From positions 5,306,743-5,370,742 of the forward strand of contig NW_026947499.1 of the NCBI RefSeq assembly GCF_034190915.1: 64,000 nt of DNA. Reading direction: 5' to 3'. This document shows, one piece after another, positions 24,711 to 37,070 of this stretch. The position numbers and the translations under genes were made by a program. Under the pieces are notes generated by a model. The model did no database searches, had not been told where the DNA came from, and saw nothing but the letters and a program-made list of their open reading frames with translations. This stretch comes from Cavia porcellus. Lineage: Eukaryota; Chordata; Mammalia; Rodentia; Caviidae. The number at the start of each line of letters is the position of its first letter. Position 1 is the stretch's first letter.

Positions 24711-25329
24711 AAATTAAACACACAAGAAGAGCTGGGAAAAGTCTGTCTGTCGCAGGAGTCTGAGGGTGAGCCACCAGGCCAGGCATTAAAGCAAATGGGT
24801 GGATCCGGCTCCTGAGCGGCCCCATCCCTGAGACAGACTGAGGATAAAAGAGAAGCCCAAAAGCTGATACAGAATGCTCATTCTTTACAAGGAGTGGCAT
24901 TACGGTAAATGCTACAACTGGAGGAGACTGGAAGGCACAACCCTAACTGAAGCAAGCCAGATACACAAGGGCAGATATTATAGTGTGGCTTCTGTGACAG
25001 CCAGAACAGGAAGGCTGTGGAGCTGGGAGCAGGATCGTGTTTGCTGGGGCCTGGGGAGGGAGAATGAGGCTGTTGCCCAGTGAGAGCAGAGTTGTGATTC
25101 GGGATGAGAAAATAAATCTGGAAAATGGGTGATGGCAATGGCTGCACAACAAAGGGAACGAAGCTAATTCCCCTGAACTGGACGCTGGAAAAGACAAAAA
25201 CATAACACGCAGTGATTATGTGTGTGTGTGTTCCCACAATAAAGGTAAGTAGAACGATTATATATACCCCACTGCCTCTTGTGCAAAGAAAACAGGGAGA
25301 TCTGCATACATTTACAAAATTAATTGCAG
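24711..25329. other. Unassigned DNA
   Basis: Frames at 24874-25237 overlap on both strands with no recognisable product. No repeat recognised. Confidence 0.4.
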
Positions 25330-25720
25330 GTGGGCACTAGCTGGGGTCTTCCAGGGAACCAGAGACAGTGGGGTAACACAAGACTTAGACAGATGGTGAA
25401 TAGATAGACAGAGGTGCACAGGTGACAGGAGAGTTCTTGGCTCAGGGGATCCTGGGGCTGAGAAGTCTCACACCCCTGTAAGCTGGAGAACCAGGAGAAT
25501 CAGTGGAATATCTCAGGTGGAGGTTGGGAAGCACAGAGGGAAGCTGGGGTGCGGGGGCCCTTAGGTGCTGTGACTTCTTGCCTCATAATCAGGGCCAGAA
25601 CAGGGACCCTGCTCCAGGGGGCACAACTGGGGTCCTGACTGCAGAAGAGAGCGAGTTCGCCCTTCCCACCCTCATGCTCTGCTTGGGCCATCAGTGGATT
25701 GGGTGATGTCACCCTTTGGT
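25330..25720 (-). mobile_element. MLT1-like LTR, antisense
   Basis: The plus strand reads 'gtcttccagggaaccagaga', the reverse of the MLT1 3' end, followed by 'gatggtgaatagatagacag', 'ctgtaagctggagaaccagg' and 'agagagcgagttcgccc'. The order is that of an antisense MLT1 LTR. Confidence 0.5.
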
Positions 25721-26779
25721 GAGAACAGAATACTTTGCCCCTCTGCTGAATCAGAGGCCATTCTCTTCCACAGTTACCTTCCCTGACCACTCCGAATGTG
25801 CTCACCAGCTCTCTGGAAATGCCTTTACCCAGTCAAGGTCATACTTGAAATCAGCAGTCAGGGGCAGGGGCAGGCACAAAGCAAGCTGCCCATCAATCAC
25901 ACTGAGGGGAAAGAGAACTGAAAGACGAGGAGGGAGGTGGAGGAGAGAAGTGTGCATGGTGTTGAGATAAGCGTCAGCAACAGGTGAGTCACTGTGCAGA
26001 CCTACAGGTAGGTTTTTGTTCCACATTTATTTTTCATACTTTTCTTAATCCAATACACTCTTCAAGTCAAAACTAAGGAAGGAAATGAGAATAACCAAAA
26101 CCAACAACAACAACAAAAAAAAATGCTGCTATTACCTTGCTCCCGCCCATTCCCAGAATCTCACACCTGGCCAGGCAGCAGGCTGCGCTGTGCTTGAAAT
26201 CTCGGAGGTGCGTTTCTGCTGAGCCCTCCAAATTGCTGCCTGAAGGAGCTCCACTGTCAGCAAAGAGAATTCCTGCAGAACCGTGCCTGGAGATACTTGA
26301 GCTTCAAACAAGCTCCTCGTCTTCCCCTTGACAACTCAGCTCCAGAGCAGGTGAGTCAGAGATTAGGAAAAAAGAAAATGAGGGGAAACCAAGGAAACAA
26401 AGCAGAGTTCTTCTCTGCAAAGATCACACAATTCAGACTCTAAATTTACGTTACCTGAAGGGGAAATAAACCACCTTGTGGTTTTTGAGAAACTTTTTAT
26501 CTAGATATAAAAGAAAACAAGGTTGCTCCAAAACATTCCCTGTCTTCAGGCTGCTCCACAGTGCTTGTTGTAAAATACAGTTGTTTCTGAGGTTCACCCA
26601 CAATTCTCCTCCAACTCATGTGGAACCAGGAGCTGCGGGAACCATGCCTTGCATACACGGAACTTTGGAGGATTCTCCAGACTGAGATCATAACAGACAC
26701 TAAGGTTAAAATGGGACAACATGGACAACAACTTTCAGATGATTGTGAGCCTCTGCTTCTTTGAACCCTCTCTTGCATG
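25721..26779. other. Unassigned DNA with donor-like sites
   Basis: Two strong splice-donor-like strings (cag/gtgagt) occur at about 25980 and 26348. Without recognisable exons they are not evidence of a gene. A short A-rich stretch lies at 26100-26121. Confidence 0.4.
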
Positions 26780-26785
26780 TACACA

Positions 26786-26823
<38 letters not shown>
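26780..26823. repeat. (CA)n microsatellite
   Basis: About 22 nearly pure AC dinucleotides with one T interruption near the start. The valine- and cysteine-rich antisense frames here come from it. Confidence 0.95.
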
Positions 26824-26825
<2 letters not shown>

Positions 26826-27269
26826 AACATTTTGTTTAACTCTGGACTCAAGTTATGGGAAATCAGAATTTTAATCTGACAGAAGACTGTGGGTTCTTTT
26901 GCACACACAATGAATAAGAACAATTATGTGAATACCTAGTGTCTGGAACATTCTTGGTGCTGGGTAATAATCAGTTCTGTATGCTTCATACGTTAAGGGC
27001 GAATTTGGAGAGGCAGTGAGAGAGGATGTGAAGTCAGACAGAGGAAACAGGTACACAGGTTTCCCAAGAGAAGGCAAGAAGTTCCATTAGGGAAGGTGAG
27101 CTGTCACTGGTGGCCAAGGTCCAGCCACATTGGGTGAGTTTCAGTCCTGGTGCTTGGGGACACTTGAGCAAGGTGTGGCATGATCTGAGCTGAGTCTGGA
27201 GTGGATAATGTGTGGCAGAGGGGAGCAGAGACCCTAAAGAGAATAGATGGCCAGAACAATGGTTAGGGG
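26824..27269. other. Unassigned DNA
   Basis: No gene or repeat recognised. Confidence 0.4.
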
Positions 27270-27480
27270 ACTGCACATGCTCTCGCTGCTGCTATAACAA
27301 ACAGCCATCAACACAGTGGCTTCACACAGCACAGGTGTGTTGTCTGACCATCTAAGAGGTCAGAATTTCTAAAGTTAAGGAGACATCTGGGCTGTATCCT
27401 TCAGGGACTCTGGAGGAGAATTCACATCCTCATCTTTTCCAGCTGCTAAGACCACCTGTGCTCCTCAGTGACTGGTGTCT
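27270..27480 (+). repeat. Ancient mammalian repeat, 5' part
   Basis: It opens with 'gctgctataacaaacagcc' and 'cagtggcttcacacagcac', then 'ctctggaggagaattcacat' and 'cttttccagctgctaag', in the order of the same old repeat family seen at 18865-19295, same orientation. Confidence 0.5.
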
Positions 27481-28984
27481 TCCTCTGTCTCCAAAGCCAC
27501 AAGAGAACACCTTCAGTGCTAAACCCTCTGGCTCCAGCAGCTCCAGAGGGGGCTCCGGTGAGCCTCCACTCTGGTCACTGCTGGGATATGTGGGATAGTA
27601 TATTCCAATTGGCCCCAACTTTTATGTCTAGCCTGGATCAAGAAGGTGGGGACAATGCCACACAACCTTCCAGTACTAGTGCAGGGGAAGTGATGTTCCC
27701 CGAGGATGTTATGAAATGGCCATCTAGGGATGTGGAAGGGAAACCAGAAACAGCAGGCACACATTCAGGAGCAGAAGTAGGGAACAGCACAGGGCCAGAC
27801 CCTTCTGGGACTTCCTTCAGTGGGGGTCATTTCTAACACTTTCTTCTGTTAGCTGGTCACACACCTGGGTGTCATGGCCATGTCTGGGGCTGCTGGACAT
27901 GCGTGTGCTCCACTCCTGTTGGCCTGTTTGATTACCTTTTTGAGAAAGTTTAAAATGAATTTACAAATGAACACTGAGCCAAGACACAAAGCCTGTTGGT
28001 AATGCTTTAGTTGGAAGAATGTTTTTGATTTTCAGATAGACACAGAGTTACATTAAGTAATGATGATACTTCTAGGGATGCATTTGTGTCACAAACTGCT
28101 CATCAGACAGACCCATAGCTTGACAGTGATGGGCAGGGAATGTATTGCTCATAAACAACCAACCACATATTTTTATCCTGAAGTAAAGAGACAAGCACAC
28201 TTCTTCTCTTAAGTTATAGATGATATAAAACTAGATGTAATTAACAGCATGTAAATTAGAGTAACCATACTTGCTATGTATAATGTAAGCATCATCTTTT
28301 TCTCTTAAATTATATATAATGAGCTAAAAGCAGGTACATAAAGCATCATTGGAAATAACAGTGATAATGGTGCGTAAAAATACAGGCTATATGATTAATT
28401 TAATTATAGTGCATCTATTAACCAAATCTTTTGTTCAGGTCAAAAGAAAAAGCAAAGATTCATGTAGGCTCATCTGGAAATCTTTCTGAGATACACTTTG
28501 TATTTCCAATGCATATAACATGAATATATAGGTGTGCGTATATGTATTTATACTTAGTTTAGTCTCAGAAATGCACAAACATATAGAAGGATACAGGAAA
28601 TGGTTCCCTGACAAGCCTGTCCTTCCCTGCACAGTATGCATTCCCAGGAAATGTTCCTATTCTCGTGGGTCCTAATAGCCCTTGGACATAAGCAAGTACG
28701 ATTAGGTGTTCACAGATAACTGCATTTGGATTATGAGTTCCAAATTTGATACCCTCACCTATAACCCTTTCCATCCTAATGGCCAGAGTGCCCTTCAGAA
28801 GGGGAGATTACACAGGCGGCGTTGCTGCAGGGCCTAGAAGTCTCCGCTCTCTCGTCACATTCCCTCCCAAGGCAGTGAAGTCCACGTCACTTGTTAGTTA
28901 TGTCAACAAAACAACAGAAACTCTACCTCTAACTTATTTCCTTTACAATGAGTGAATCATTGTTCTCAAGTGTTCACTGCCTTT
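27481..28984. other. Unassigned DNA
   Basis: An open plus frame at 27468-27836 has acidic, Ser/Thr/Gly-rich composition. It starts inside the ancient repeat and is probably chance. The DNA from 28140 to 28560 is AT-rich without a recognised family. Confidence 0.4.
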
Positions 28985-29340
28985 TTTCTATTTGACTTGC
29001 CTATTAATGCTCCCTTTCCATTTAGTTGATAAATTTTCTCTTAATTTAATAAATTTACAAATTCTCCACCCTAAAGACATTCACTTTTTGGTTATCAGTT
29101 CTGTAAATATTTTCTCCAACATGTCATCTGCCTTTTTGATTTGTTTCTGTTTTAATGTGAACAGTAATTTCATGATGTTATTTATAGTGTAAGGTTTTTA
29201 ATGGCTCATTCCTTCACCTTTATGATGAAAAAGTCTTTCTTGTCTGTACATCACATCAATGGTCACCTCTATGTTTCTCTAGTTTTTGTAGATTTTTTTT
29301 TTCATTTTACTATAGTAATGGGTGCATTTTGTGGCACTTC
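28985..29340 (-). mobile_element. Old LINE-1 fragment, antisense
   Basis: The plus strand has the T-rich texture and partial blocks of antisense L1M ORF2 ends, such as 'gtaaatattttctccaac', 'gatgaaaaagtctttctt' and 'ctagtttttgtag'. The match is weak. Confidence 0.35.
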
Positions 29341-29358
29341 CTTTAGCCCATCAAGTAA

Positions 29359-29469
29359 TCTCTCTCTCTCTCTCTCCTTCTTTCTCTCTCTCTCTGTGTC
29401 TCTCTGTCTCTGTCTCTCACTCTGTCTCTGCCTGTCTCTCTCCGTGTCTCTGTCTCTGCCTCTCTCTCA
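29359..29469. repeat. (TC)n and (TCTG)n simple repeat
   Basis: About 110 bases of TC dinucleotides with TG interruptions. Ser/Leu-rich frames over it (to 118 codons) are artefacts of the repeat. Confidence 0.95.
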
Positions 29470-29784
29470 TTATGATAAGACCACAGTGTACCATTATCCT
29501 ACAAGAGAGAGGAGAGATGGGAAATCAAACATGAAGAGGCTGCAGTGCAAGTCCTGAGAAGTCGCCTGGGTGTAACTTCTCCTTCTCTCCCCAGTACTCA
29601 CCTTTTATCTGGCACATCCCAGGGAGTGAGAGCTGTGCTGTCTTTCTCAGAGAGTGTCCAGACAGGAATGCTGAAGATTGTATAATTTGTTGCTCCAAAA
29701 ATTTTCCAGGAGAAAGATGTGGGCTAAGCCACTTTGTGATTGGTGAATCACAGCACTTGACCCTTGCAATTTAAAGGAAAAGGA
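29470..29784. other. Unassigned DNA
   Basis: No repeat recognised apart from a short 'aaaagg' run at 29774-29792. Confidence 0.4.
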
Positions 29785-30070
29785 AAAGGAAAATTCATTT
29801 TGATTCATTATTTCAGCCCATGGTCAGCAAGCTCCAAGGCAGACACAGGACTCAGAAAGGCATGGTGAAGGAAAAGCGTTTGACTCATAACAGGCAGGAA
29901 GAAGAGAGAGAAGCAAGACCACACCCTTCTGGGTTACACCTCTAATGATCGTCTCCAAGCACACTCCACCTCCTGATGGTGCATCAGCTGCTGAACTTGT
30001 CCATGGATGAATCGGCTGGAGAGTAAAACGCCCCCAGGATCCATTGCATCCACGCATGGGAGACATCTGG
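29785..30070 (-). mobile_element. MaLR-type LTR, antisense
   Basis: The module 'tttcagcccatggtcagc' / 'aagctccaaggcagacac' / 'catggtgaaggaaaagcg' / 'gaccacacccttctgg' recurs in the antisense LTRs at 17813-18307 and 33911-34247. It abuts the plus-strand MaLR element that starts near 30085. Confidence 0.6.
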
Positions 30071-30084
30071 ATCTAAACTCTAAC

Positions 30085-32085
30085 GTCCAACACCAGCTAC
30101 CAAAGTCTCATGTGTGGGGGGGATGATTCGGCCACAGGGCTGCTGTAATTACCAGTGGACTCATCTATTAATGAGTTCATAACTGAATGGGCTGTTGGGA
30201 GCCATGGTTGCATGCTGATCCTGGGGGCATCATTCTTCTCTGTCTGCTGCCTGGGTGCTATGGACTGAGCCCTTTTCCCTCTACTATGCCCCTCTTCAGT
30301 TTTTGGCATGTGGTATTGTGTTTCAGAAACAGGCTAAGGTAAATTTGGGTATCGGAGAAACAGAGTCATGGTTGTGACTCCATCTGACCATGTGATTCAA
30401 AAACCAGGGGAACTGGTTTGTAGCCATTTGGAAAGGTGCTGGAAAGACACTGATGGAGAATTAAGCCAACTCTGATGGGTTATAATCTTTGGAGCACAGA
30501 AGAAAAGAGTGCTGATAGAAACAAAGGTGGGAAAGATGAACCCTAGGATGTTTCAGTTGGGAACAATGAGTTCCTTAATAGTTGGACAAGACCTTTGGAT
30601 CATGCTTCGTCAAAAATTTTGTCTAAGTTTTTCTGATGGCTGGAGATTTTGACTCATGATTCTGGCAGAGAAAATTTAAATGCAGGCCAGTGTTCAGGCT
30701 GACAGAGGTAGAGCTGGCTGTCCTTAGCCACATCTACATAACAAAAAAACAGTAGAAAAGACTAGGAAGAAAAGATGTGAAAAGACTGTGGTTTCACTGG
30801 AGAAGAAATATTTGCAAAATTGGGTCCATGGAAAGCCTGGTTGGTGATTAGCATTTAAAAGAAGCCAAGTAGTTTGCACAATAAGACAGTTTGAAGATAT
30901 CTCAGAAATAATCATGCCCCTAACCTTTTACAGGCTCAAAGGTATAAAACAACAAAACCTTCATTTAAAAAATATAGTGCCAGGGCAATCTGTCTTTTGG
31001 AGCCACAGGAGATAATATTTCCTGAGTTCAATCATCCAGGAACCCAAGGGCTTCTGCAATTATGATGCAAGTGGTCCCAGATACTGCAGGAGCCAAGATG
31101 ACATCATCCACATGGTATCATCTTTGTGGTAGTAGCTTTGCAGATGTATAGAATACAATAGTTCTGGTGTCAGTAATTCTTACACCTGATTCTGGAGGAA
31201 GGCCTGAGAGGCGTACCAATGTATCCTTGAGAGGAGAGTGTGTGAAGAGTGTAGCTGGGGAGGGGTAAAACTGAAAGTGCAGTGGAGACTCCGAAAGGTG
31301 GAGATGTCAGAAATGTGGAAGGTGTGCTGAGGGAGGCTGCAGACGTGAGTGGAGCCACCCCAAGGGAAAGACAGTGCGGCCACAGAGGTGAAGCTGAGCA
31401 AGTTCTTTGGAGCTCACATGTAACCACAACGTACTGTCCTGGCTGTAGAGCTGCAGGTTTTATTGCTTGCCTTGCTATTGCTTTGGTCCCATTCTTTTTT
31501 TTTCTACCCATTTCTCACTTTTAGAATGTTAATGTTTACAATTTGCCATTGCATGTTGGAAATATTTAACTTTTGCGTGATTTAAGCATTGACTTGAATC
31601 TTGGGGGAGACTTGGGACTTAGACTTTTCAGCAATAATAGAGCTGTTAAAATTTTGCCAACTCTTAGCTATGGATTAAATGAAATTTCCACAGTGAGATG
31701 GGCATGAGTCTTTGGGGGCCAGAGGGGGTGTTACGGTTCCACTCTAAAATGCTCCCCTTGTATTTCCATATATGCAGAAGGGGTGGGAGTGCTATACTCA
31801 TCAGCAGATTTATTCCCTGATGGAGTCAATAGTGAATGTGCCTTTATGAGGTGAATCTGGTTGAAGTCCACTGGAAGGATGTATTCTTGTTCCAAGCTTC
31901 TTCCATAGATTTTGCTTCTTGGGTGCCATGGATTGAGCACCTTTCCATTGCTGTGACTTGCAGGATCCTGTTCCTGCTTTGGAGCTAGCCACCCACAGAT
32001 TAAAACCGCCTAAATAAACCTCTCCTCTTTTAGATTGTGAGTTGGGGGGTCCCAGTGACAAGAAAGTGACTGAGACAAATATCAC
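30085..32085 (+). mobile_element. MaLR-type element with two LTRs and internal region
   Basis: Two related LTR segments lie at about 30085-30330 and 31730-32085. Both contain a 'tgggtgc.atgga.tgagc.c.tttcc' block (30250-30277 and 31920-31945). Between them is internal sequence typical of non-autonomous MaLRs, for example 'agccatttggaaaggtgctg', 'agccaactctgatgggttat' and 'gatgaaccctaggatgttt'. No coding frame is expected in this class and none is seen. The LTRs have diverged strongly from each other, so the insertion is old. Confidence 0.6.
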
Positions 32086-32316
32086 GAAGCTAACCGCCTC
32101 AGAGCCAGCTCCATCGGTGCAGGAGATGGTGTGGTGACCTCGTTCATCTCTACAGTGGGCTCCCCGGAAACTCAGGAGAAGCTGTCTGGCAAGGAGATCA
32201 GCCTTAGGACTCCCTGAGTCCTCACATGGTATGGACTTGGTCCTTGGTCCACTGTGGGAGAGATATGTTTTAGTGACAGGATAACCCAAATTAAAAGAAA
32301 TTGAAAGAATTCTGTC
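32086..32316. other. Unassigned DNA
   Basis: No repeat recognised. The 159-codon antisense frame at 31810-32289 crosses the LTR boundary and is chance. Confidence 0.4.
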
Positions 32317-32380
32317 AGCCAGACACCTTGGTTCTTGCTTGTAATCCCCTGGGCTGAGAACCTAGTCATTGCCTGTCTGT
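32317..32380 (+). mobile_element. B1/Alu-like SINE fragment
   Basis: The block 'gccagacaccttggttcttg' followed by 'cttgtaatcccctgggctgag' matches the 7SL-derived SINE 5' region. It is truncated. Confidence 0.45.
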
Positions 32381-33910
32381 ATTTCTAACCCACAGAACCA
32401 GGAAACCAGAACTTCACAAACAGACCATGCAAACCTCATCTGACAGTGACTTAGAAAGTGAGCAGGCCTGGATGTGCTTTTCACAGAGGTAACACTATAC
32501 GGCGATGCAGAAAGTTATCTGACACCTTCTGTGTCTCTCCCTGCCTCCCTCTTGTTCTCCCTGGAGAAATGACTGAATATATAATAGATGCAGACAATAA
32601 ACAAAATGAGGCTGAAGCATCTTACAGTGTGAGAAAGTAAGGAATGAAAAAGAAAAATAATTCTGAAGGATGGGCAAAAGAAGCAACTGAAGCAACAGTG
32701 ACCAAAACTGGAAAAAAAAAATTTAGCAATAAAATTGTATTAAAATAGTATTTGGTTACATCCTGCAGTGTAAAATCAGTACATCCATACTGACATTAGT
32801 AATTGATTGAATATATAAATAATAATAAACATGTAAACAGTCTCGGGAAGGGAGATTTTGGATGATATATGTGGATATTCTGTCGCAAAGAGGTAGAGTA
32901 TAGTTCTTTTCTTCTTTAGTGTGGACTGGACCTAAAGAATAACAGTCAGGCAATAAGGAAAATTATTTTTCAATCTCATTTGTCCAAGTCCTGAATTGTC
33001 CTCCTGTCTCCCATTACTTCCTGTGTGAGAGTCAATTTTAAAATCCATGTTTATATCTGATTTATTCCACAATCATGAATAGCATCCTTCCGCTGTACTG
33101 TGGAGTCCACACCTTACCAAAGAGGAAGATTTTTTTCCTGGGAGCTTACATGATCCATGATCAGAAACTGCTATGTGTGTTTTATGGGTCAGGAGAACAG
33201 GGTTCTGCTATTACACAATCCAGATCATAAGTATTTATTATGTGATTCTTGCAGAGAGAGAAGAACTGCCTTCTATTTCATTTTTTAGAATGTTGAGATA
33301 GTTGGAACACTTGATCGAAACAGGCTTTCCAAAAGTCTGGAAAAGGCAGGGCTTTCTGGGAGAGCAGAACTGTTCTAGGTGTAGGTGAAAAAGTGGCTAG
33401 AGGGGAAGAGGTGGGGGTGAAGGGAGAGGGGTGCTTTGTTTTGTTGATGGAGGTGGAGTCACAATGACTGTTCCCTAGCACAGACCAACCCTTGATGTTC
33501 TAAACATCAAGGGAATTAAGGAAAGTGATCTGTTCAGGTATAGGGTAGGAGGAGTAGGGTGAGGGTGGGACCTGATGGGACCAAAGTTGTCAGCAAGAAG
33601 GGAGGTCTGTTACGCATTGCTCTGATGAAAGTACAAATTACCCCAGTTCTCAGCACTCAGCCTACACATGCTCAGGGGTGCGCACCCCACGCAGATGCAA
33701 CAAACCTTCCAGGCTGAAGGTCACTCACTTGGCACAGCCCACTGGGGAGCCTCATGCCTCCCAGGCACCCTGGGGATAATCAAAATTCCTGTGTTATGGA
33801 ATGAGCATGACAGTGAAAAGAGAGGACCAGCCAGAGGTCTGGTGTTAGTTAACTAGGATTTACTCTATGGCATCTGAGGAAATAAGGTCCTGAGGGCTAT
33901 CATAGTTACT
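32381..33910. other. Unassigned DNA
   Basis: No gene or repeat family recognised. Short antisense frames at 32495-32953 and 33278-33481 lack features. Confidence 0.45.
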
Positions 33911-34247
33911 TGTTTTTTGGTTGATGATACCTGATGCCCAAAGTAAAAAAGGCAAGGTTTATTGAGCTCATAATTTTGGGAGATTTCAGACCATACTCAG
34001 CAGGCTCCAAGGCAGGGGGCGTGGCTAAAGGGCGGACCCTAATAGAGGCTGCAGGTGACAAGAGCGAAAAGGCCAGAAGGGAAAAGAACAACTCCCTCCT
34101 GCCCTTATGTAATAGGCTGCCTCTGCCCCTGGTTGGGTGCAGCATCCACACCACCAATCCCAGCGCGGACAAGGAACCAATCACAAAGGCTAGACTCAGC
34201 CACCTTCATGACTACGTGAGGCTTTGGGGGACACTTAAGCCATAACA
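33911..34247 (-). mobile_element. MaLR-type LTR, antisense
   Basis: On the minus strand it begins TGTTATGGCTTAAG at 34247 and ends CCAAAAAACA at 33911, with TG...CA ends. Its plus-strand 'caaggtttattgagctcat' and 'cagcaggctccaaggcagg' blocks match the LTR at 17813-18307. It is the most CpG-containing of the set. Confidence 0.65.
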
Positions 34248-35174
34248 AAGGGGAAAAATCCATCAACAATAGAATAGCTAAACCAAGTACTACTTGAAAA
34301 AAGGCTGTGACGCGAGTACCACATGGAAAGAATGAAAAAGTATGTGGCATGGTAAGATGAGCAAACCTTCCCAACTTGCAGGAGCTGTGATCTCTAGGGG
34401 AATACCGGGCCAGCCAAACAGAGTCAGAACTTGAGACTGAAGAGGATCCAGATCCCAGCAGTGGAGCAGGGAGAACTCAGACTCCTCAGGTGTCAGGAGA
34501 TGAGATCCTTCCAGAGGGAGCCGGAGGCGCACCCGTGAAAGACACACCAAGGCTGTCTGTGTCTCCGCAGGGATCCAGGCAGGAATCAAGCTTGACCCTG
34601 GAGCCTGAGCAGAACCCATGAGATCAGCAGCCCTCAGGGCTGACCCCAGGAAAGCCCTGTGTACCTCTGGCAGGCTCACCGCGGGGATAGAGCAGAAGCC
34701 CACTTTTAACCAATGCGCACTCAAAGGTCTGGTGAAGCCCCAAACCTGACAAAGGTCACGTGCTGGTGAGCAGTTTTCAGCATAAACAGCTGCTGCTGTG
34801 CCCCCTCACATAGCAGCCTGGAGCACATTTCTGGTTCTGGAGCACAAGTCGGGAAAGGTCCTCCTGGAACAGCCAGTCAGTCAGCACTGACTGGCCCTGA
34901 GAGATTTGCTGCTGGCCTTTGCCAGTTCTAGACCTATATTTATAATGAAAATGGATCGATTTTTATGACGTTTAGAATGGAAATGGAATAATAGAAAAGG
35001 CTGAACAATGTTTCCCTCTAATAAATGAAGTTTCTTATTGATTTTTAGCTGTATTTTGTTTGAAGTGCAATAGTACGATCTAGTCAGTTAATTGGAATAG
35101 AGATTAAAATAGTTCTTGGTTTTTTCAGTGAAGAAACATTAGAATATAAAGACAAATAAGGAGAAAGGGAAAAT
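34248..35174. other. Unassigned DNA
   Basis: A 144-codon minus frame at 34290-34724 is the longest outside the L1 and LTR areas, but it shows no recognisable domain. No repeat recognised. Confidence 0.4.
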
Positions 35175-35247
35175 CAGAGAGACAGAGACGAGAGTCAGAG
35201 AGACAGAGACAGAGAGAGAAGGCAGAGAGTGAGAGAGAGAGAGAGAT
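35175..35247. repeat. GA/GACA-rich simple repeat
   Basis: Purine-only tract built from agag and cagagaga words. Confidence 0.9.
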
Positions 35248-35254
35248 TGTATTT

Positions 35255-35342
35255 TTGGACTGAGAGTCATTGCTTAAGGGTGGAGCAGTTTCCTACCATG
35301 TTCAATTCTGTCTCCAGTACTGGTGAAAAACAAGCAGTGGAA

Positions 35343-35381
<39 letters not shown>
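35255..35381 (+). mobile_element. Decayed ID-like SINE with long poly-A tail
   Basis: The stretch 'ctgagagtcattgcttaag', 'gtggagcagtttcctacc' and 'ttcaattctgtctccagtac' follows the layout of an ID SINE (A box, middle, B box). It ends in a pure run of about 36 A at 35346-35381. Confidence 0.45.
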
Positions 35382-35385
<4 letters not shown>

Positions 35386-36044
35386 TTGTCTTTCCTTCTG
35401 GCAGAAGTCTAAATTCTAAGTCAGTGGGACAGGTGTTTGTCAAGCCAACCAGGAAGACCAGTCTCAGGATGCATGAATAATTACAGAGAAAATATCCAGC
35501 TCCTGAGCTCCGAGATTTGAGCACAGTCCTGCCTTCCAGAGTCACAGCTGGAGAGAAGGTGGAGCTGGGGCAGGTAGCCAAGAACTCCCTGCAAACAACA
35601 GGTTTTAATCATAAGGCTTTCTATGATAGAGAAAGCAGGCAGATGTGTTTCATAAAGAGTTGGTTATTTAAAGTTACACTTGCCTCTCTGGAGTGAGAGA
35701 AAGAATCTGTCGCATATATTTCTTTTGTCCTCAGTTATTTGTGTCGCGTGCTTATTCTTAGAGACTCAATACAGTCACACTAGGTTTTTGTGAAATGCAG
35801 GGTCAATTTAATATTGCTGTTCTCATGGGTAATAGTAATATTTCACAAGGATGTAGGGAAGGTAAGTTTGCAACTTACAGTTAAACTATTATGGACCATT
35901 AAATTTCAGGTAGTCCCAAAGTTTGCACTATTACACACAGTATAGATGTGACCATGGCTGAACAAAGCCCACTGTTAGTAAAATGTGGTTAATCCCTTGT
36001 GGTAAATATCCAGGACTGAGATTTCTGTTAGCCATTACATGTTT
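35382..36044. other. Unassigned DNA
   Basis: No gene or repeat recognised. Confidence 0.4.
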
Positions 36045-36760
36045 TCTAAAATTTTATTTTTAAGTTAATTTTTCTTTATTTTATGGCAAAAAGAAAAAGA
36101 CAATCTCATAACAAAATAATAAGGAAATATCAATAATTAATGCTTTGTATATTGTCATTTTCAAAGTCGTTACTCAGAGTACAAATCATGGGCATAGTAA
36201 CATCTCCAATTGATGTTAGCATGAACCTTCTTTTTCAATGATATAAGAGACACTAATGGTACAGCTAACTGAATTTTTCTCTTTTCCCTTCCTTCCTTTC
36301 CCCTTTACCCCATTCTGGTTCCTTTTTCCTTTTAAACAATTACTTACCACTTCACAATATCTATTGTACATGTTAGACCTTATTTACTCTTTCAAATTAT
36401 CACACCAGGGGACAATATGATGTTTACACATGAGTGTGATTTATTTCACTTATGAGTATGATCTCAAGTTGCATCCATTTACCTATAGAGGTATCAACTT
36501 TATCTTTCCTTATGATTGAGTAGTAGCATTCTATTGTTTAAAAATACCACATCTTTTTCATCCTTTCCTGGATCATGGGCATTTGGGCTGTTTCTAAGAT
36601 TTAGCTATCACAGATTGTGCTGCTATAAACGTGGTTGTACATATATTGCTGTGGTATAATCCTTTTAATTCTTCTGGGACGTCACCCAGATGAAAAATAG
36701 CTGGGTCAACTGATCCTAGAGTTTCAAGAAATTTCCATACTGATTTCTGTAGTGTTTTTG
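36045..36760 (-). mobile_element. LINE-1 3' end (3' UTR plus ORF2 end), antisense
   Basis: The plus strand carries 'gttgcatccatttaccta', 'gattgagtagtagcattc', 'gattgtgctgctataaacg' and 'tattgctgtggtataatcc', collinear with 53260-53460 of the large L1. The part before 36420 is its 3' UTR. The copy is 5'-truncated and older than the large L1. Confidence 0.7.
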
Positions 36761-37070
36761 TTATGCTTCATAAAAATGCCTCCCAAAGCATCTGTATTAA
36801 TGCAGAACCTAACTAGTGACACATGTGAGTGTCCTCTGTTGGCCTACTTTCAGATGTTGTGTATGATCATATTTTTAGATGTATTTTATTTAAAATATGT
36901 CATGGTAATTTGTCCTTGAAATTTATACAGATTTATATTTTGGTAAATCAGAACATCTCTCATCTCTTTAGCTCTTGTCAATGCTTCTTCTTTGGGGTTG
37001 TCAATTCAAAGTCTTTGTTTACTTTTCTCCTGCATCTTGTTGAATGTTTTATATGTCAACGATTGTAACA
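36761..37070 (-). mobile_element. Possible further antisense L1 sequence
   Basis: A segment around 36990-37060 ('ttggggttgtcaattcaaag' then 'tcttgttgaatgttttat') resembles antisense L1 ORF2. An unrelated stretch at 36761-36850 separates it from the preceding L1 piece. Confidence 0.3.

Noticed and set aside
26497..26923. Antisense frames beginning with Cys-Val repeats
   Set aside because: They are produced by the (CA)n microsatellite.
27468..27836. 122-codon acidic, Ser/Gly-rich frame
   Set aside because: It starts inside an ancient interspersed repeat and has no recognisable features beyond low complexity.
29201..29557. 118-codon frame rich in Ser and Leu
   Set aside because: It is a translation of the (TC)n repeat joined to an old antisense L1 piece.
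31810..32289. 159-codon minus-strand frame
   Set aside because: It crosses the end of a plus-strand MaLR LTR, so it cannot be a conserved gene.
34290..34724. 144-codon minus-strand frame
   Set aside because: No domain, no splice context and average composition; long frames of this size are expected by chance in GC-richer DNA.
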